Numbered from the stretch's first letter, positions 33,425 through 42,422 are shown. The stretch: DNA of 64,000 nt from JAALLB01 sp017643495 (GCA_965216105.1 OZ244147.1:1178001-1242000); one strand, 5' to 3'. The notes: generated from the sequence alone by a model not told the origin. Numbers and translations are program-made.

Positions 33425-34840
33425 GTGGCGTTAAGTGATCTTGAGGTTCTGGAACGGAATGAAGACGGCATTGCGACCGCGATTTCGATTCTCAAGCAAA
33501 GGTTTGGCGAAAAACTGAAGACCTCGCAGGCTTTGCGGGAGCAGCATGCCCACACCACGACCTATATTCCGTCCCAATTGCCTGATGCGGTGGTGTTTGC
33601 AACCTGCACCGAAGATGTTCAGGAAGTTGTCCGGGTCTGTGCCGAGCACAAGGTTCCGGTGATACCGTTCGGTACAGGGACTTCACTGGAGGGTGGTGTG
33701 AATGCACCGGCTGGCGGAATTTCGATTGATGTGAACGAAATGAACCAGATCATCGCGGTCAATGCGGAAGATCTCGATGTTGTCATTCAACCCGGCGTGA
33801 CCCGTGAGGCACTGAACGATTATCTGCGTGATACGGGTCTGTTTTTCCCGATTGACCCGGGAGCCAATGCTTCCCTTGGCGGTATGGCCGCAACGCGTGC
33901 TTCGGGTACCAATGCCGTGCGCTATGGCACCATGCGTGAAAATGTGGTCAGCATGCGGGTCGTGCTGCCGGACGGACGTACGATCAAGACTGCCGCGCGT
34001 ACGAGGAAATCCTCTGCCGGTTATGATCTCACGAGACTGATGGTCGGCTCCGAGGGGACGCTCGGCATCATCACGGAGCTTACCTTGCGCCTTTATGGCA
34101 TACCCGACCGGATTTCTGCCGGGGTTTGCCAGTTTGAGACCGTGGAAGATGCCTGCAATACGACAATTCTCGCGATGCAGACGGGGCTGCCACTGGCCCG
34201 GATCGAATTGCTTGATACGCTTCAGGTCAAGATGATCAACAGTTACTCCGGCCTTGATTACGAACCCAGACCGGCACTGTTTCTGGAGTTTCACGGCACC
34301 GAAAGCGGAGTTGAGGAGCAGATTGCGCTGTTTAACGAAATCGCCTCGGAATATGGTGGTGGCGATATCCAGTGGGTCGATACGATGGAAGCCCGCAACA
34401 AGCTCTGGAAAGCACGCCACGATGCGTATTTTGCGATGCTTGCCTGGCGGCCCGGTTGTCAGGGGATTGCGACCGATGCATGTGTGCCGATTTCAAGATT
34501 GGCCGACTGTATTGCCGAGACGCAAAAGGACGTTGAGGAACTCGACCTCGTGGCACCGATCATTGGCCATGTCGGGGACGGAAATTTCCATGTCTCGCTG
34601 ATGATCATGATGGATGACAAGGATGAAGTGGCGCGTGCAGAAACCTTCATCGAAAGGCTCAACAGCCGGGCTATCGCGATGGAAGGCACCTGTACCGGCG
34701 AGCACGGAATCGGGCAGGGGAAACGGCGTTTCATACGGCTTGAGCATGGCGCAGGTGCTGATGTCATGTCTGCAGTCAAACGGGCAATTGACCCGGACAA
34801 TATAATGAACCCGGGCAAGGTTGTCGGTTTTGATGACTAG
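33425..34840 (+). CDS. FAD-binding dehydrogenase, D-lactate dehydrogenase (cytochrome)-like
   Basis: A 471-residue flavoprotein of the GlcD/Dld group. The FAD-binding PCMH segment is VPVIPFGTGTSLEGGVNAPAGGISIDVNEM, then GLFFPIDPGANASLGGMAATRASGTNAVRYGTMRENV and RKSSAGYDLTRLMVGSEGTLGIITE. The C-terminal cap ends GHVGDGNFH...GTCTGEHGIGQGKRRF. It oxidises D-lactate or another 2-hydroxyacid. I place the start at GTG 33425, because AGGAGG lies 8 bases before it; the ATG at 33395 lacks a ribosome site. It is followed closely by the AsmA-like gene. Confidence 0.92.
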   Translation: MALSDLEVLERNEDGIATAISILKQRFGEKLKTSQALREQHAHTTTYIPSQLPDAVVFATCTEDVQEVVRVCAEHKVPVIPFGTGTSLEGGVNAPAGGISIDVNEMNQIIAVNAEDLDVVIQPGVTREALNDYLRDTGLFFPIDPGANASLGGMAATRASGTNAVRYGTMRENVVSMRVVLPDGRTIKTAARTRKSSAGYDLTRLMVGSEGTLGIITELTLRLYGIPDRISAGVCQFETVEDACNTTILAMQTGLPLARIELLDTLQVKMINSYSGLDYEPRPALFLEFHGTESGVEEQIALFNEIASEYGGGDIQWVDTMEARNKLWKARHDAYFAMLAWRPGCQGIATDACVPISRLADCIAETQKDVEELDLVAPIIGHVGDGNFHVSLMIMMDDKDEVARAETFIERLNSRAIAMEGTCTGEHGIGQGKRRFIRLEHGAGADVMSAVKRAIDPDNIMNPGKVVGFDD

Positions 34841-34882
34841 ACGGGTGATCCAAGTTCGAAGGACGGGTACGCCTGACAAGCG

Positions 34883-37800
34883 ATGAACCTTATCTTCCGC
34901 ATCTTCCTGGGTATTGGTGCCATTGTCGTGGTCGCCCTGTTTGCGGCATTGCTGGCTCCCTATTTTATCGACTGGGATGAATATACAGACCAGTTTGAAC
35001 AGGAAGCTTCGCGGGTAGCCGGACAGCCCGTAAGGGTTGGCGGGGAAACCAAGCTGAGGCTGTTGCCCCTGCCTTCATTGGCCTTCCGTGAGCTTGAAGT
35101 CGGCAGGAACGATGACGGCACGCCTATGATGACCGTTGAGGAGTTTTCGGTTAAGGCCGAACTGTTTCCCTTCCTGCGCGGTGAAATACGCATTGTTGAA
35201 ATGAACATGCTGCGCCCGGATCTCAACCTTCAGGTGGATGAGGGCGGCAAGATAGCCTGGACATCGCCTGCCCAGCGTCTGGTCAACCCGGAGCAGGTGA
35301 AGATTGAGCGCTTGCTGATTGACGAAGGCAGGGTGACGATTTCAGGGCTGACCGGTGGCAGGAACCTTGAACTCGACCAGATTGGTGCCGAAGTCTCTGC
35401 AAACTCGCTCATTGGTCCGTGGCGGATCAATGCAACAGCCAATGTGGAGGGTGTAGCCTCCGAACTGGGCATACAGACCGGAACATTGCAGGAAGACGGT
35501 TCCATTCGTCTGAAAATCGAGGCCAGCCAGAAAACCCGGCCCTATCGCCTGCTGGTGGATGGGCCGGTAGAATTGAGGGATGAAGTTCTTGCATGGGCAG
35601 GTGATTTTTCACTGGTCCCGTTTTCCGAACAGCGCGTCAGTGAGATGGAAACTCCGTCTGAACCCCTCCCGGTTGTAACCGAAGGCCGCTTTGATGCGGC
35701 ACCGGACCTTATCCAGATACCTGAATATCGCATGGAAATCGGTGACCAGTCGGACCCGTACACGATTACAGGTGCAGGCAGTATCAATGTTTCCGAGAAC
35801 ATTTTCTTCCGTGCCAGGGCTGATGGCCGCCAGATCGATCTCGACAGGATCAGGGAAGCTGAAAATGCAGCGGGGGGCAATTCACTGGAAAGCCGTATCA
35901 CGGCACTGAGGCGGATACTCGACCGGATTCCGGTTCCCGGCATCGATGGGGAGGTCAACATGGTGCTTCCTGCCCTTGTTGCGGGTGACACCTATATCCG
36001 GGATGTTTCAGCAGTTGTGCAGCCTTTCGGCGAAAGCTGGAACCTGAGGGCGTTTTCCGCAAAGTTCCCTGGAAATACAACGCTGGAAGCTTCGGGGCGA
36101 CTCGGGCTTGGGGAAGATTTCGGCTTTGATGGAAACATCCTGCTTGCTTCACGCCAACCTTCCGGTTTTGCTTCCTGGATTTCCGGTGATGTTGACCCGG
36201 CTTTCCGCCGACTGTCCCGTTTCGGCATTGCGGCAGGGGTGAGTGTTTCGGAGAAACAGGCGAGTTTCAACAACATGGAACTGCGCATGGATGACGCGGT
36301 CCTTCGCGGCCGGATGCAGCGTATCGCCTCGCGCGACAAGTTGCCGGCAATCCTCCTCAAACTCCAGGGCAACCGGGTGAACATGGAAGATTTGCGGGCG
36401 ATCTATTCGCTGGTTCAGAAGCCGGAAGAAAAGGACGAGGTTACCCACGACCTCGACATTGATATCACGGCAGACACGCTGGAAGCCGTTGTTGCAAAAC
36501 AGGAAATTTCTGCCAACGGGGTGGATGCCCAGTTTCGGGTCCGCAATGGTTCGGTCACGGTGGAGCGGTTCAATGCGGAAGCCTTTTATGGCGCACAGAT
36601 CACCAGTTCCGGACGCATAGAGAACCTGCTGTCACGGCCGAACGGCAACATGCGGTTTACCGTGGAAACCGGAAATGCCGCGCCCCTGTTGCAATTCGCC
36701 AAACGGTATCTGGGTGAAAAAAGACTGCTCAACAACCTGCTTGCCGAAACTGCACTTACCAGGGATACCCGGCTGGAACTCGAGCTTGACACAACAGCGC
36801 AGGATGATGGTGCAAGGGGGCAGGTGCTTTCGACCGGCCGGATCGGGGGCACCCTTGTCAATTTGCGCCTGGGTTTTGATGGGCGACTGGATGCGGGAGC
36901 TGATTTGCCGCTCACAATCAACGGGAAGTTTGAAAACCCTGACCCGTCCATCCTGATGCGCCAAATGGGTATTGCCACGGCACCGCTTGATCTTGTCGGA
37001 GAGGTATCCGGGCCGATGGTTGCGGAAATTGACATGGCAGGCAAGTCTGCAGAGAGCCTTCGAACGCAATTATCCGTCCAGCTTCCCGATACGACTCTGG
37101 TGGCATCCGGCGAACTTGCCACCCCGGACTGGAACAGTGTTCAGGGCCGGATGGAAGTCACGCTTGGTTCCGACAATCTGGCTCCGCATCTGATACTTGC
37201 AGACATTCGTGCACCGGGCCTGGCACTTGATGAAAGGATGCCTGCATCCGGCACCATGACCGTTGAGCGGAAACAGGGTATTACGAGCTTTCAGGAAATT
37301 ACCGGCCAGCTTTCCGGCAACAGGTTTTCCGGAGCACTGGAATTGCAGGAAACGGAAGTGGCCCGGCCAAGACTGAAGGGCATAATGAGGTTTGACCGGC
37401 TGGACCTTGCCTTGCTGGGCGAAAGCGTGTTTGGCCGCCAGTCTGCCTTGCTCGGAAATGTTGCGAATGATCTTGGAATTGACAGCGGAGAAACGAGTTT
37501 CAGTGATCCCTATTACGGCGGCCATGATGCCGATCTGAAACTGGAAGCTGAAACAATCCATGTGGGCGATCTGCTGGAGGGGCAGAAGGCTTCGCTGTCC
37601 TTTGTCATGCTGGATGGTTCAGTCAATGTGAGTGATCTGACATTTGCAACCATGGGCGGGCGCTTTTCCGGAGGATTTGAACTCAAGAACACGCAAGGAA
37701 CGGTACTTGCAAATTCCCGTTATGCCTTTTCCGACATAAATCTGCAGACCTTGATGAATACCGTGGAAATGAGTGATTTTGCCCGCGGGAAGGTAAGCCT

Positions 37801-38944
37801 GCAGGGGACCGGGGAGGCAACCGGCAAAAGCACTTCCGCCCTCGTTGCCAGCTTGTCGGGCAATGGTGTGGCAGAAATTACCGGTCTTTCCCTGATCGGT
37901 CTCAATCCGGACGGCTTTGATGACATACTTCTTGAAACCGGTGTAGACGGCTATGAAATAGTTTCAGACGAAATCAGGGAACTGGTCGAGGAGACCATTC
38001 TGACTGCCGGCATGCAGCTCGATGCAGTCCAGACACCGTTTTCGATTACCCGCGGACAGGTGCGCGCGCGCAATGTAACAGCCGAGGCAAGCGGTACGGA
38101 ACTGCTCGGCAATCTGGAAATCAATCTTCCAGAACAAACAGTTGATGCAAGTCTTGGCCTGCTCTTTGACCCGGGCAGGCGGGAGGCGATCAAGGGTGTT
38201 GATCCGCAATTGCTGGTTTCATGGAACGGGGACTTTTCTGCGCCGGACCGTACGACGGACACGGACCGGCTGGAAAGTTACCTCTCGCTGCGTGCTTTTG
38301 AACAAAGCCAGCGACGGGTCGAAACGCTTGAGGCCAAGGTTATCGAAACCCAGCGTCTGCAACAGCAGATTGCCATGACATTTGCCCGGGAAAACCATCT
38401 TGAACGGCGCCGCAAGGAGGAAATCGAGCGTCAGGACAGGGAGGAAACCAGGCGGCTTGAGAATGCATCGCGCCTGTTTCTTGAGAATCTTGAGAGACGC
38501 GAGGATGAACTTGCCCGGGAGCGTGAAGAAGCTGAACGCAAGCGGCAGGAAGAAGAAGCGCGGCGCAAGGCAGAGGAACAGGCCAGGCTGGAAGCAGAAC
38601 GCAAGGCACGTGAGGAGGCCGAAAGACTGAAGGCCGAGCAGGAAGCCCGTGAAGCTGCCGCCCGGGCCGAAGCAGCGCGCAAGGCCCGCGAGGAAGAAGA
38701 AAGAAGGGCGGCGGAGGAAGCTGCCAGGCTTGAAGAGGAGCGCAAGGCGGAAGAAGCCGCGGCGAAAGAAGCTGCAGAACGTGAGGCGCGTGAAGCTGCA
38801 GCCAGGGAAAAGGCCGAACAGGAGGCACGGCGCAAAAAGGCCGGGCAGGGCGAAAGCGGCAATGATGATGTGCCCGTCGAAGTGCAAAACCTTTTGCAGG
38901 AAAACATCATGCGCAATCTCGAGAATTTCCTGAACAGCAACTGA
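34883..38944 (+). CDS. AsmA-family inner-membrane protein with a long charged C-terminal helix
   Basis: A 1353-residue protein. It has an N-terminal membrane anchor (IFLGIGAIVVVALFAALLAPYFIDWDEY), an AsmA N-terminal domain (VAGQPVRVGGETKLRLLPLPSLAFRELEVG) and a long beta-rich region with an AsmA-type C-terminal part near residues 890-1120 (FARGKVSLQGTGEATGKSTSALVASLSGNG). These bridge-like proteins shape the cell envelope and lipid traffic. The last about 200 residues are a nearly uninterrupted Glu/Arg/Ala/Lys-rich helix, unusual for the family and TolA-like in composition. The gene stands alone after the dehydrogenase, 42 bases away. Confidence 0.88.
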   Translation: MNLIFRIFLGIGAIVVVALFAALLAPYFIDWDEYTDQFEQEASRVAGQPVRVGGETKLRLLPLPSLAFRELEVGRNDDGTPMMTVEEFSVKAELFPFLRGEIRIVEMNMLRPDLNLQVDEGGKIAWTSPAQRLVNPEQVKIERLLIDEGRVTISGLTGGRNLELDQIGAEVSANSLIGPWRINATANVEGVASELGIQTGTLQEDGSIRLKIEASQKTRPYRLLVDGPVELRDEVLAWAGDFSLVPFSEQRVSEMETPSEPLPVVTEGRFDAAPDLIQIPEYRMEIGDQSDPYTITGAGSINVSENIFFRARADGRQIDLDRIREAENAAGGNSLESRITALRRILDRIPVPGIDGEVNMVLPALVAGDTYIRDVSAVVQPFGESWNLRAFSAKFPGNTTLEASGRLGLGEDFGFDGNILLASRQPSGFASWISGDVDPAFRRLSRFGIAAGVSVSEKQASFNNMELRMDDAVLRGRMQRIASRDKLPAILLKLQGNRVNMEDLRAIYSLVQKPEEKDEVTHDLDIDITADTLEAVVAKQEISANGVDAQFRVRNGSVTVERFNAEAFYGAQITSSGRIENLLSRPNGNMRFTVETGNAAPLLQFAKRYLGEKRLLNNLLAETALTRDTRLELELDTTAQDDGARGQVLSTGRIGGTLVNLRLGFDGRLDAGADLPLTINGKFENPDPSILMRQMGIATAPLDLVGEVSGPMVAEIDMAGKSAESLRTQLSVQLPDTTLVASGELATPDWNSVQGRMEVTLGSDNLAPHLILADIRAPGLALDERMPASGTMTVERKQGITSFQEITGQLSGNRFSGALELQETEVARPRLKGIMRFDRLDLALLGESVFGRQSALLGNVANDLGIDSGETSFSDPYYGGHDADLKLEAETIHVGDLLEGQKASLSFVMLDGSVNVSDLTFATMGGRFSGGFELKNTQGTVLANSRYAFSDINLQTLMNTVEMSDFARGKVSLQGTGEATGKSTSALVASLSGNGVAEITGLSLIGLNPDGFDDILLETGVDGYEIVSDEIRELVEETILTAGMQLDAVQTPFSITRGQVRARNVTAEASGTELLGNLEINLPEQTVDASLGLLFDPGRREAIKGVDPQLLVSWNGDFSAPDRTTDTDRLESYLSLRAFEQSQRRVETLEAKVIETQRLQQQIAMTFARENHLERRRKEEIERQDREETRRLENASRLFLENLERREDELAREREEAERKRQEEEARRKAEEQARLEAERKAREEAERLKAEQEAREAAARAEAARKAREEEERRAAEEAARLEEERKAEEAAAKEAAEREAREAAAREKAEQEARRKKAGQGESGNDDVPVEVQNLLQENIMRNLENFLNSN

Positions 38945-38964
38945 GTTGATGCTGGCTTGACCGT

Positions 38965-39186
38965 TCAAGACCTCGATGCGGTCAGGTCATCAAGAACCAG
39001 CAGACGCAGGCTGGAGGAAAGGTTTTGTCCCGGATCCCTGTGATTGTCGACTTGTGTGATCAGTTGCGAAAGCGATTTTCCGTCGCGCCTTGCCATTCGC
39101 CGCAGTTCGTCCATGAACGGGTCTTCAATCGAAAAGCTTGTGCGATGGCCATTGATCGAGACGGAGTGTTTGCGCAGCAAGGTCAT
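38965..39186 (-). CDS. Ribbon-helix-helix domain protein
   Basis: A 73-residue protein with a ribbon-helix-helix pattern: KHSVSINGHRTSFSIEDPFMDELRRMARRDGKSLSQLITQVDNHR. RHH proteins bind DNA as dimers through the N-terminal beta strand. The start overlaps the stop of the DUF4169 gene by 4 bases (ATGA). It is the last of the sspB-DUF4169-RHH operon and may control it or other genes. Confidence 0.85.
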   Translation of the reverse strand: MTLLRKHSVSINGHRTSFSIEDPFMDELRRMARRDGKSLSQLITQVDNHRDPGQNLSSSLRLLVLDDLTASRS

Positions 39187-39380
39187 TCCTTGTCTTCGGA
39201 AGACCGCTTGTGGCCGTCAAGTCTTGCTTTCGCAAGCGCGTTTTCCTGTGCTGCAGACTTTCTCAGTTTGCCCGGGATGCCGAATTTCTTGCGATTGGCT
39301 TGCGCTGCAGCGTCATCCGCCTCGCGTTTCCTGCGTTTGCGGAACTGGCGCAGATTGACCGTGTCGCCCACTGTGGTCAC
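39183..39380 (-). CDS. DUF4169 small basic protein
   Basis: A 65-residue highly charged protein with the DUF4169 pattern GDTVNLRQFRKRRKREADDAAAQANRKKFGIPG near the N terminus. The GTG start at 39380 overlaps the sspB stop by 4 bases (GTGA), and its own stop overlaps the RHH start by 4 bases. The function is unknown; composition suggests binding to nucleic acid or the ribosome. Tight coupling to sspB is seen on both sides. Confidence 0.83.
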   Translation of the reverse strand: MTTVGDTVNLRQFRKRRKREADDAAAQANRKKFGIPGKLRKSAAQENALAKARLDGHKRSSEDKE

Positions 39381-39979
39381 CGCTTCTTGCGAAAGCTGTC
39401 CAGTGAAACGACTTCAGCCGATTCCGGAGCGTCTTCCCCGTCGGTATCTGACGTTTCCGGTTCTTTTTCCTTGCCTGGCTTCTCTTTGCCTGCCTTTTCG
39501 GCTGTGCGGGCCATTTCGCGTGATTTTGAAAGGGCGGGAAGGTTTGAAGAATCCTCTTCGTCGAGCAACTCCTCAATGTCTCCGGCTTCCACATTTGCCG
39601 CTTCCAGATATTCGGAATCAAACTGCACACCGAATTTTACATGCGGGTCGAAGAAACCACGCAGGGAAGCAAAGGGAATTCGAAGCCGCTCAAGGATGTC
39701 GTCAAAGGACAGGTCGATCTCGAAATGGTTTTCAGAGACTGTCAGGTCCCAGAACGAATGCTGGATGACAATGGTCATTTCTTCCGGGTACCGCTCGCGC
39801 ATGCGTGCGGAGAGCCGGACCCCCGGATGGTCGGTGCGGAAGGTAATGAAGAAATGATGCTCGCCGGGCAGGCCGGTTGTCGCCACTTCCTCAAGCACCT
39901 TGCGGATGACATTGCGCAGGGCATCCTGGGTCAGGATATCGTACCGGATAAGATCTTCAGGTTGCTCTTCGTTTGTCAT
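39377..39979 (-). CDS. sspB: SspB-family ClpXP adaptor (alpha type)
   Basis: A 200-residue protein whose N-terminal 120 residues form the SspB fold: DLIRYDILTQDALRNVIRKVLEEVATTGLPGEHHFFITFRTDHPGVRLSARMRERYPEEMTIVIQHSFWDLTV and FFDPHVKFGVQFD. It delivers ssrA-tagged proteins to ClpXP. An acidic, flexible tail ends in VSLDSFRKKR, in line with a ClpX-contact tail. The tmRNA gene that makes the tag lies directly upstream on the same strand. The next two genes overlap by 4 bases each. Confidence 0.93.
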   Translation of the reverse strand: MTNEEQPEDLIRYDILTQDALRNVIRKVLEEVATTGLPGEHHFFITFRTDHPGVRLSARMRERYPEEMTIVIQHSFWDLTVSENHFEIDLSFDDILERLRIPFASLRGFFDPHVKFGVQFDSEYLEAANVEAGDIEELLDEEDSSNLPALSKSREMARTAEKAGKEKPGKEKEPETSDTDGEDAPESAEVVSLDSFRKKR

Positions 39980-39997
39980 GACCGGGATAATGCTCCA

Positions 39998-40035
39998 GAA
40001 AAATAAGGTGAAGGCTTCTGTTGCCAGGTGCCTTC
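39998..40035 (-). terminator. Probable terminator of the tmRNA gene
   Basis: On the minus strand a 6-bp stem GAAGGC / GCCTTC (14-base loop) is followed by ACCTTATTTTT. It lies at the end of the tmRNA coding piece and just before sspB. Confidence 0.6.
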
Positions 40036-40328
40036 GGACCCCGCCTGACAGTGCGAACCGTCAGGAGTTCAGTGTGAAACTGTCGAACCGCAATTAAGCA
40101 GCTAGACGAGCTTCCGCATAGTTGTCGTTTGCAACTAGAAATTTAGCCCGATAACGGTGGTACAATACCGAACGAAAACACTGTCTTTACACCCTCGTCG
40201 ATCCTGTTTCGCCCCCATCACAAAACCTTCTGCGGCAGGAAGGGCTTGTGGTGGAGGCGCCGGGTACCGCCCCCGGGTCCGAATGGTTTATTGCACAGGC
40301 AATTTATCGTCATAGCTGGTTGCCCAGC
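40036..40328 (-). ncRNA. ssrA: tmRNA, circularly permuted two-piece form
   Basis: On the minus strand the acceptor piece ends CGCCTCCACCA (to 40249). A spacer of about 32 bases (40217-40248) follows, then the coding piece starts GGGGGCGAAACAGGATCGACG (from 40216). GGGGGCG pairs with CGCCTCC over 7 bp with a G-U at the third pair, the alanine identity element. The tag frame at 40132-40094 reads ANDNYAEARLAA and stops at TAA. The tag plus permuted order is typical of alphaproteobacteria. A hairpin CCTGAC/GTCAGG (40044-40065) lies downstream of the tag. The outer ends are approximate. tmRNA rescues stalled ribosomes by adding the tag; sspB, the adaptor for tagged proteins, is the next gene. Confidence 0.95.
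40094..40132 (-). other. tmRNA tag-peptide reading frame
   Basis: Thirteen codons including the TAA stop encode ANDNYAEARLAA, the degradation tag. It begins at the resume codon GCA (40132-40130) with no start codon, as expected for tmRNA. Confidence 0.96.
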
Positions 40329-40388
40329 ACAACCAATATAAGAGAAGCGGCCGGGAATTTAAAGGCTTCAGTTTGACAGGTCGCCGAA

Positions 40389-41084
40389 TTAACCGGACCG
40401 GCGCGAGACCCACCCCTTGAAGGTGAAGGCAGCGAAGAACAACCGGATGTCGTCAAATCCGGCTTCGCGCAACACCTGTTCGTCTTCTTCCGGGGAAAGG
40501 GCAGGGAGATGCTCCTTCATCGTCCTGATGCCCTGTTCTGTGTGGGCTTTCGATGTGTTTCCTGAAGCGCCAAGGGCTGCGTTCCTGCGCAACCAGATAT
40601 CGTCCTGTCCATGTTCTTCGGGAAAACTGTGATGGGCAACAACCAGGGGGGCGCCTGGCCGCAGGCGGCTGGCCAGTTCCCGAAGGGTTTGCAGGCGTTC
40701 GTCGCGGGGCAGGAAATGCAGGGTCAGAAGACACACTGCGCCATCGAACGGACCCGTTGGGGCAGTGTCGATATAACCCTGATGGAGGATGACCTTTTCC
40801 GCATGGGGCCCCAGTGTTTGCACGGCTTGCGCCAGCATGGAAGGCGAGGGGTCGATGCCATCGAACTGCCAGTCCGGGTACCAGGTTGCCAGCGCCCGCA
40901 ATTCGAGCCCGCCTCCGGCACCAAGAACGATAACGCGGCCTTTGTCCGGTACGTGCTCGGCCAGAAGAATCCCGGTCATGCGATGCAGGTCGGCAAGGGC
41001 GGGTACCTGGGCTGCCACCCGTTTCGCATAGCTTGCCGCTTCGCCCGGATTGTTCGGTATGGACATGGCGTCTCGCCGGCTCAT
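40389..41084 (-). CDS. SAM-dependent methyltransferase
   Basis: A 231-residue class I methyltransferase. The SAM motif is RVIVLGAGGGLELRALA, with an acidic end of strand 2 at DGIDPSPSM and motif IV at FDGAVCLLTLHFLP. The substrate is unknown. The ATG at 41084 overlaps the stop of the flavoprotein gene by ATGA, so the two are coupled; an internal ATG at 41066 is possible. Together with the flavoprotein and the Rrf2 regulator it forms a three-gene operon. The tmRNA gene lies downstream on the same strand. Confidence 0.85.
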   Translation of the reverse strand: MSRRDAMSIPNNPGEAASYAKRVAAQVPALADLHRMTGILLAEHVPDKGRVIVLGAGGGLELRALATWYPDWQFDGIDPSPSMLAQAVQTLGPHAEKVILHQGYIDTAPTGPFDGAVCLLTLHFLPRDERLQTLRELASRLRPGAPLVVAHHSFPEEHGQDDIWLRRNAALGASGNTSKAHTEQGIRTMKEHLPALSPEEDEQVLREAGFDDIRLFFAAFTFKGWVSRRSG

Positions 41085-41971
41085 GCATCCGGCCAGACAA
41101 GCGAGCGGTGCACTTGCGCGCCGGCCTTCGCACCATCGCCGACTGCCAGTGACACCGAATGCGGCATGTGTGCCACGTCTCCGCATGCATAGATGCCGGG
41201 CACCGTCGTCTGTTTTGTTTCGTCAGTGTGGATAATCGAGCCGAGCGGGGTCTCCTTCATCTCGCATCCCGCGCTGGCAGGCAGGGGACTTGCAGGGGTG
41301 ACCTGCGTTGCAACGAACAAACCCGCAAAGGAAAGATTGCGACCGTCGGCAAGGATGATATCGGCCTTGCCTTCAATCCGCCTGATCCGTGTATCCTCAA
41401 TGGTTACCTGTCTTGCTTCCAGGGTATTGCGGGTTTGCGCATCGGGCATTGCTGTGTCGTTCGGGAAATAGGTGACCTTTCCCCACTCGGTCAGCAACTC
41501 GGCCTGATGTGCCGACATAGGCCCGCTGCCAAGTACACCGATTTTTCCTTTGCCAAGCTCATAGCCGTGGCAATAGGGACAGTGAAAGACGGATTTTCCC
41601 CACCGCTCACCGATACCGTCGATTTCCGGCAGCCTGTCCTCCACGCCCGTGGCAAACAGAATACGGCGCCCCAGGCAGGTTTTGCCTTCACTGGTGATTA
41701 CCTCAAATGCATCCCGCTTTCCCGCAAGGCTGCCTGCTTCTTCATCAATCCAGTCCAGTTCGGGATAAGTCGCAAGTTGTTTGCGGGCATCGGCTGCAAT
41801 CCGGTCAGGGGCAATACCGTCCTGGCCGAGAAAACCGTGAGAACTGTTGGCAAATCGGTTGCGGCGCTTGCCGGCATCCAGCATCAACACTGTTTTGCGG
41901 GCGCGCAGCAACTGGAGGGCGGCCGCCATTCCGGCATAGCCACCGCCGACAATAATAACATCATGCTTCAT
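41081..41971 (-). CDS. Thioredoxin-reductase-like flavoprotein with a CPYC site
   Basis: A 296-residue FAD/NAD(P) oxidoreductase. It has FAD motif DVIIVGGGYAGMAAALQLLRARKTVLMLD, NAD(P) motif GKIGVLGSGPMSAHQAELL and C-terminal FAD motif TTVPGIYACGDVAHM. The redox pair is C131-P-Y-C134 in place of CATC of classical thioredoxin reductase; CPYC is the glutaredoxin-type site. It probably moves electrons to a thiol or small molecule. The gene overlaps the Rrf2 end by 11 bases and the methyltransferase start by 4. Confidence 0.88.
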   Translation of the reverse strand: MKHDVIIVGGGYAGMAAALQLLRARKTVLMLDAGKRRNRFANSSHGFLGQDGIAPDRIAADARKQLATYPELDWIDEEAGSLAGKRDAFEVITSEGKTCLGRRILFATGVEDRLPEIDGIGERWGKSVFHCPYCHGYELGKGKIGVLGSGPMSAHQAELLTEWGKVTYFPNDTAMPDAQTRNTLEARQVTIEDTRIRRIEGKADIILADGRNLSFAGLFVATQVTPASPLPASAGCEMKETPLGSIIHTDETKQTTVPGIYACGDVAHMPHSVSLAVGDGAKAGAQVHRSLVWPDA

Positions 41972-42422
41972 TGCGAGTATCCTTGTTATGGGTATGCCGG
42001 GCCGAATGACGCCGGGCAAAATCATCTGCAAGATCGGCGAGGGTTACTTCACCCATCCGCCGCATCAGCAGGGCTTCTGCATCTGCAAAAGCAGCGTCCA
42101 GTGCGGCATTCACAGATTGTTCAACCAGGCATTCCGGCATTTCCGTCCGATGACCTATGGCGAAGACATCCGGTTCTCCGAGTGCCTCGTGCAACTCCCT
42201 GAGGCTGATTGCGGAAAGGTCCGAACAGATTTTCCAGCCCCCGGCGTGTCCGCGTTCCGAAGAAACAATACCGGCATTGCGCAGGAAACCCATCGTGCGC
42301 CGCACGACCACGGGGTTGGTGCGCAGGCAGCGCGAAAGCTCATCAGATGTCATGGGCTCATTGCGCTCCGCCATATGCAAGAGGGCGTGCAGCACGGAAG
42401 AAAGTCGACTATCCTGTTTCAT
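41961..42422 (-). CDS. Rrf2-family transcriptional regulator
   Basis: A 153-residue regulator with winged helix-turn-helix (SSVLHALLHMAERNEPMTSDELSRCLRTNPVVVRRTMGFLRNAGIVSSERGHAGGWKI) and the Rrf2-type tail. Cysteines occur at RCLRTNP, KICSD and ECLVEQ, but the three-Cys cluster of iron-sulfur IscR is not clear, so a thiol or disulfide switch is possible. The ATG at 42422 is followed upstream by an inverted repeat at 42423-42439, which suggests autoregulation. It leads the operon with the CPYC flavoprotein and the methyltransferase. Confidence 0.88.
   Translation of the reverse strand: MKQDSRLSSVLHALLHMAERNEPMTSDELSRCLRTNPVVVRRTMGFLRNAGIVSSERGHAGGWKICSDLSAISLRELHEALGEPDVFAIGHRTEMPECLVEQSVNAALDAAFADAEALLMRRMGEVTLADLADDFARRHSARHTHNKDTRNEA

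Noticed and set aside
33683..34420. A 245-codon minus-strand frame inside the FAD dehydrogenase gene
   Set aside because: It is antisense to a gene with clear FAD motifs and has no start signal.
38431..38940. Antisense frames over the AsmA tail, Ala/Ser- or Pro/Phe-rich
   Set aside because: They mirror the repetitive Glu/Arg/Ala codons of the charged helix, which avoid stops on both strands.
40201..40330. A tRNA-like 3' end with CCA
   Set aside because: It is not a tRNA: the acceptor stem pairs across the 32-base spacer with the start of the tmRNA coding piece, as in permuted tmRNA.
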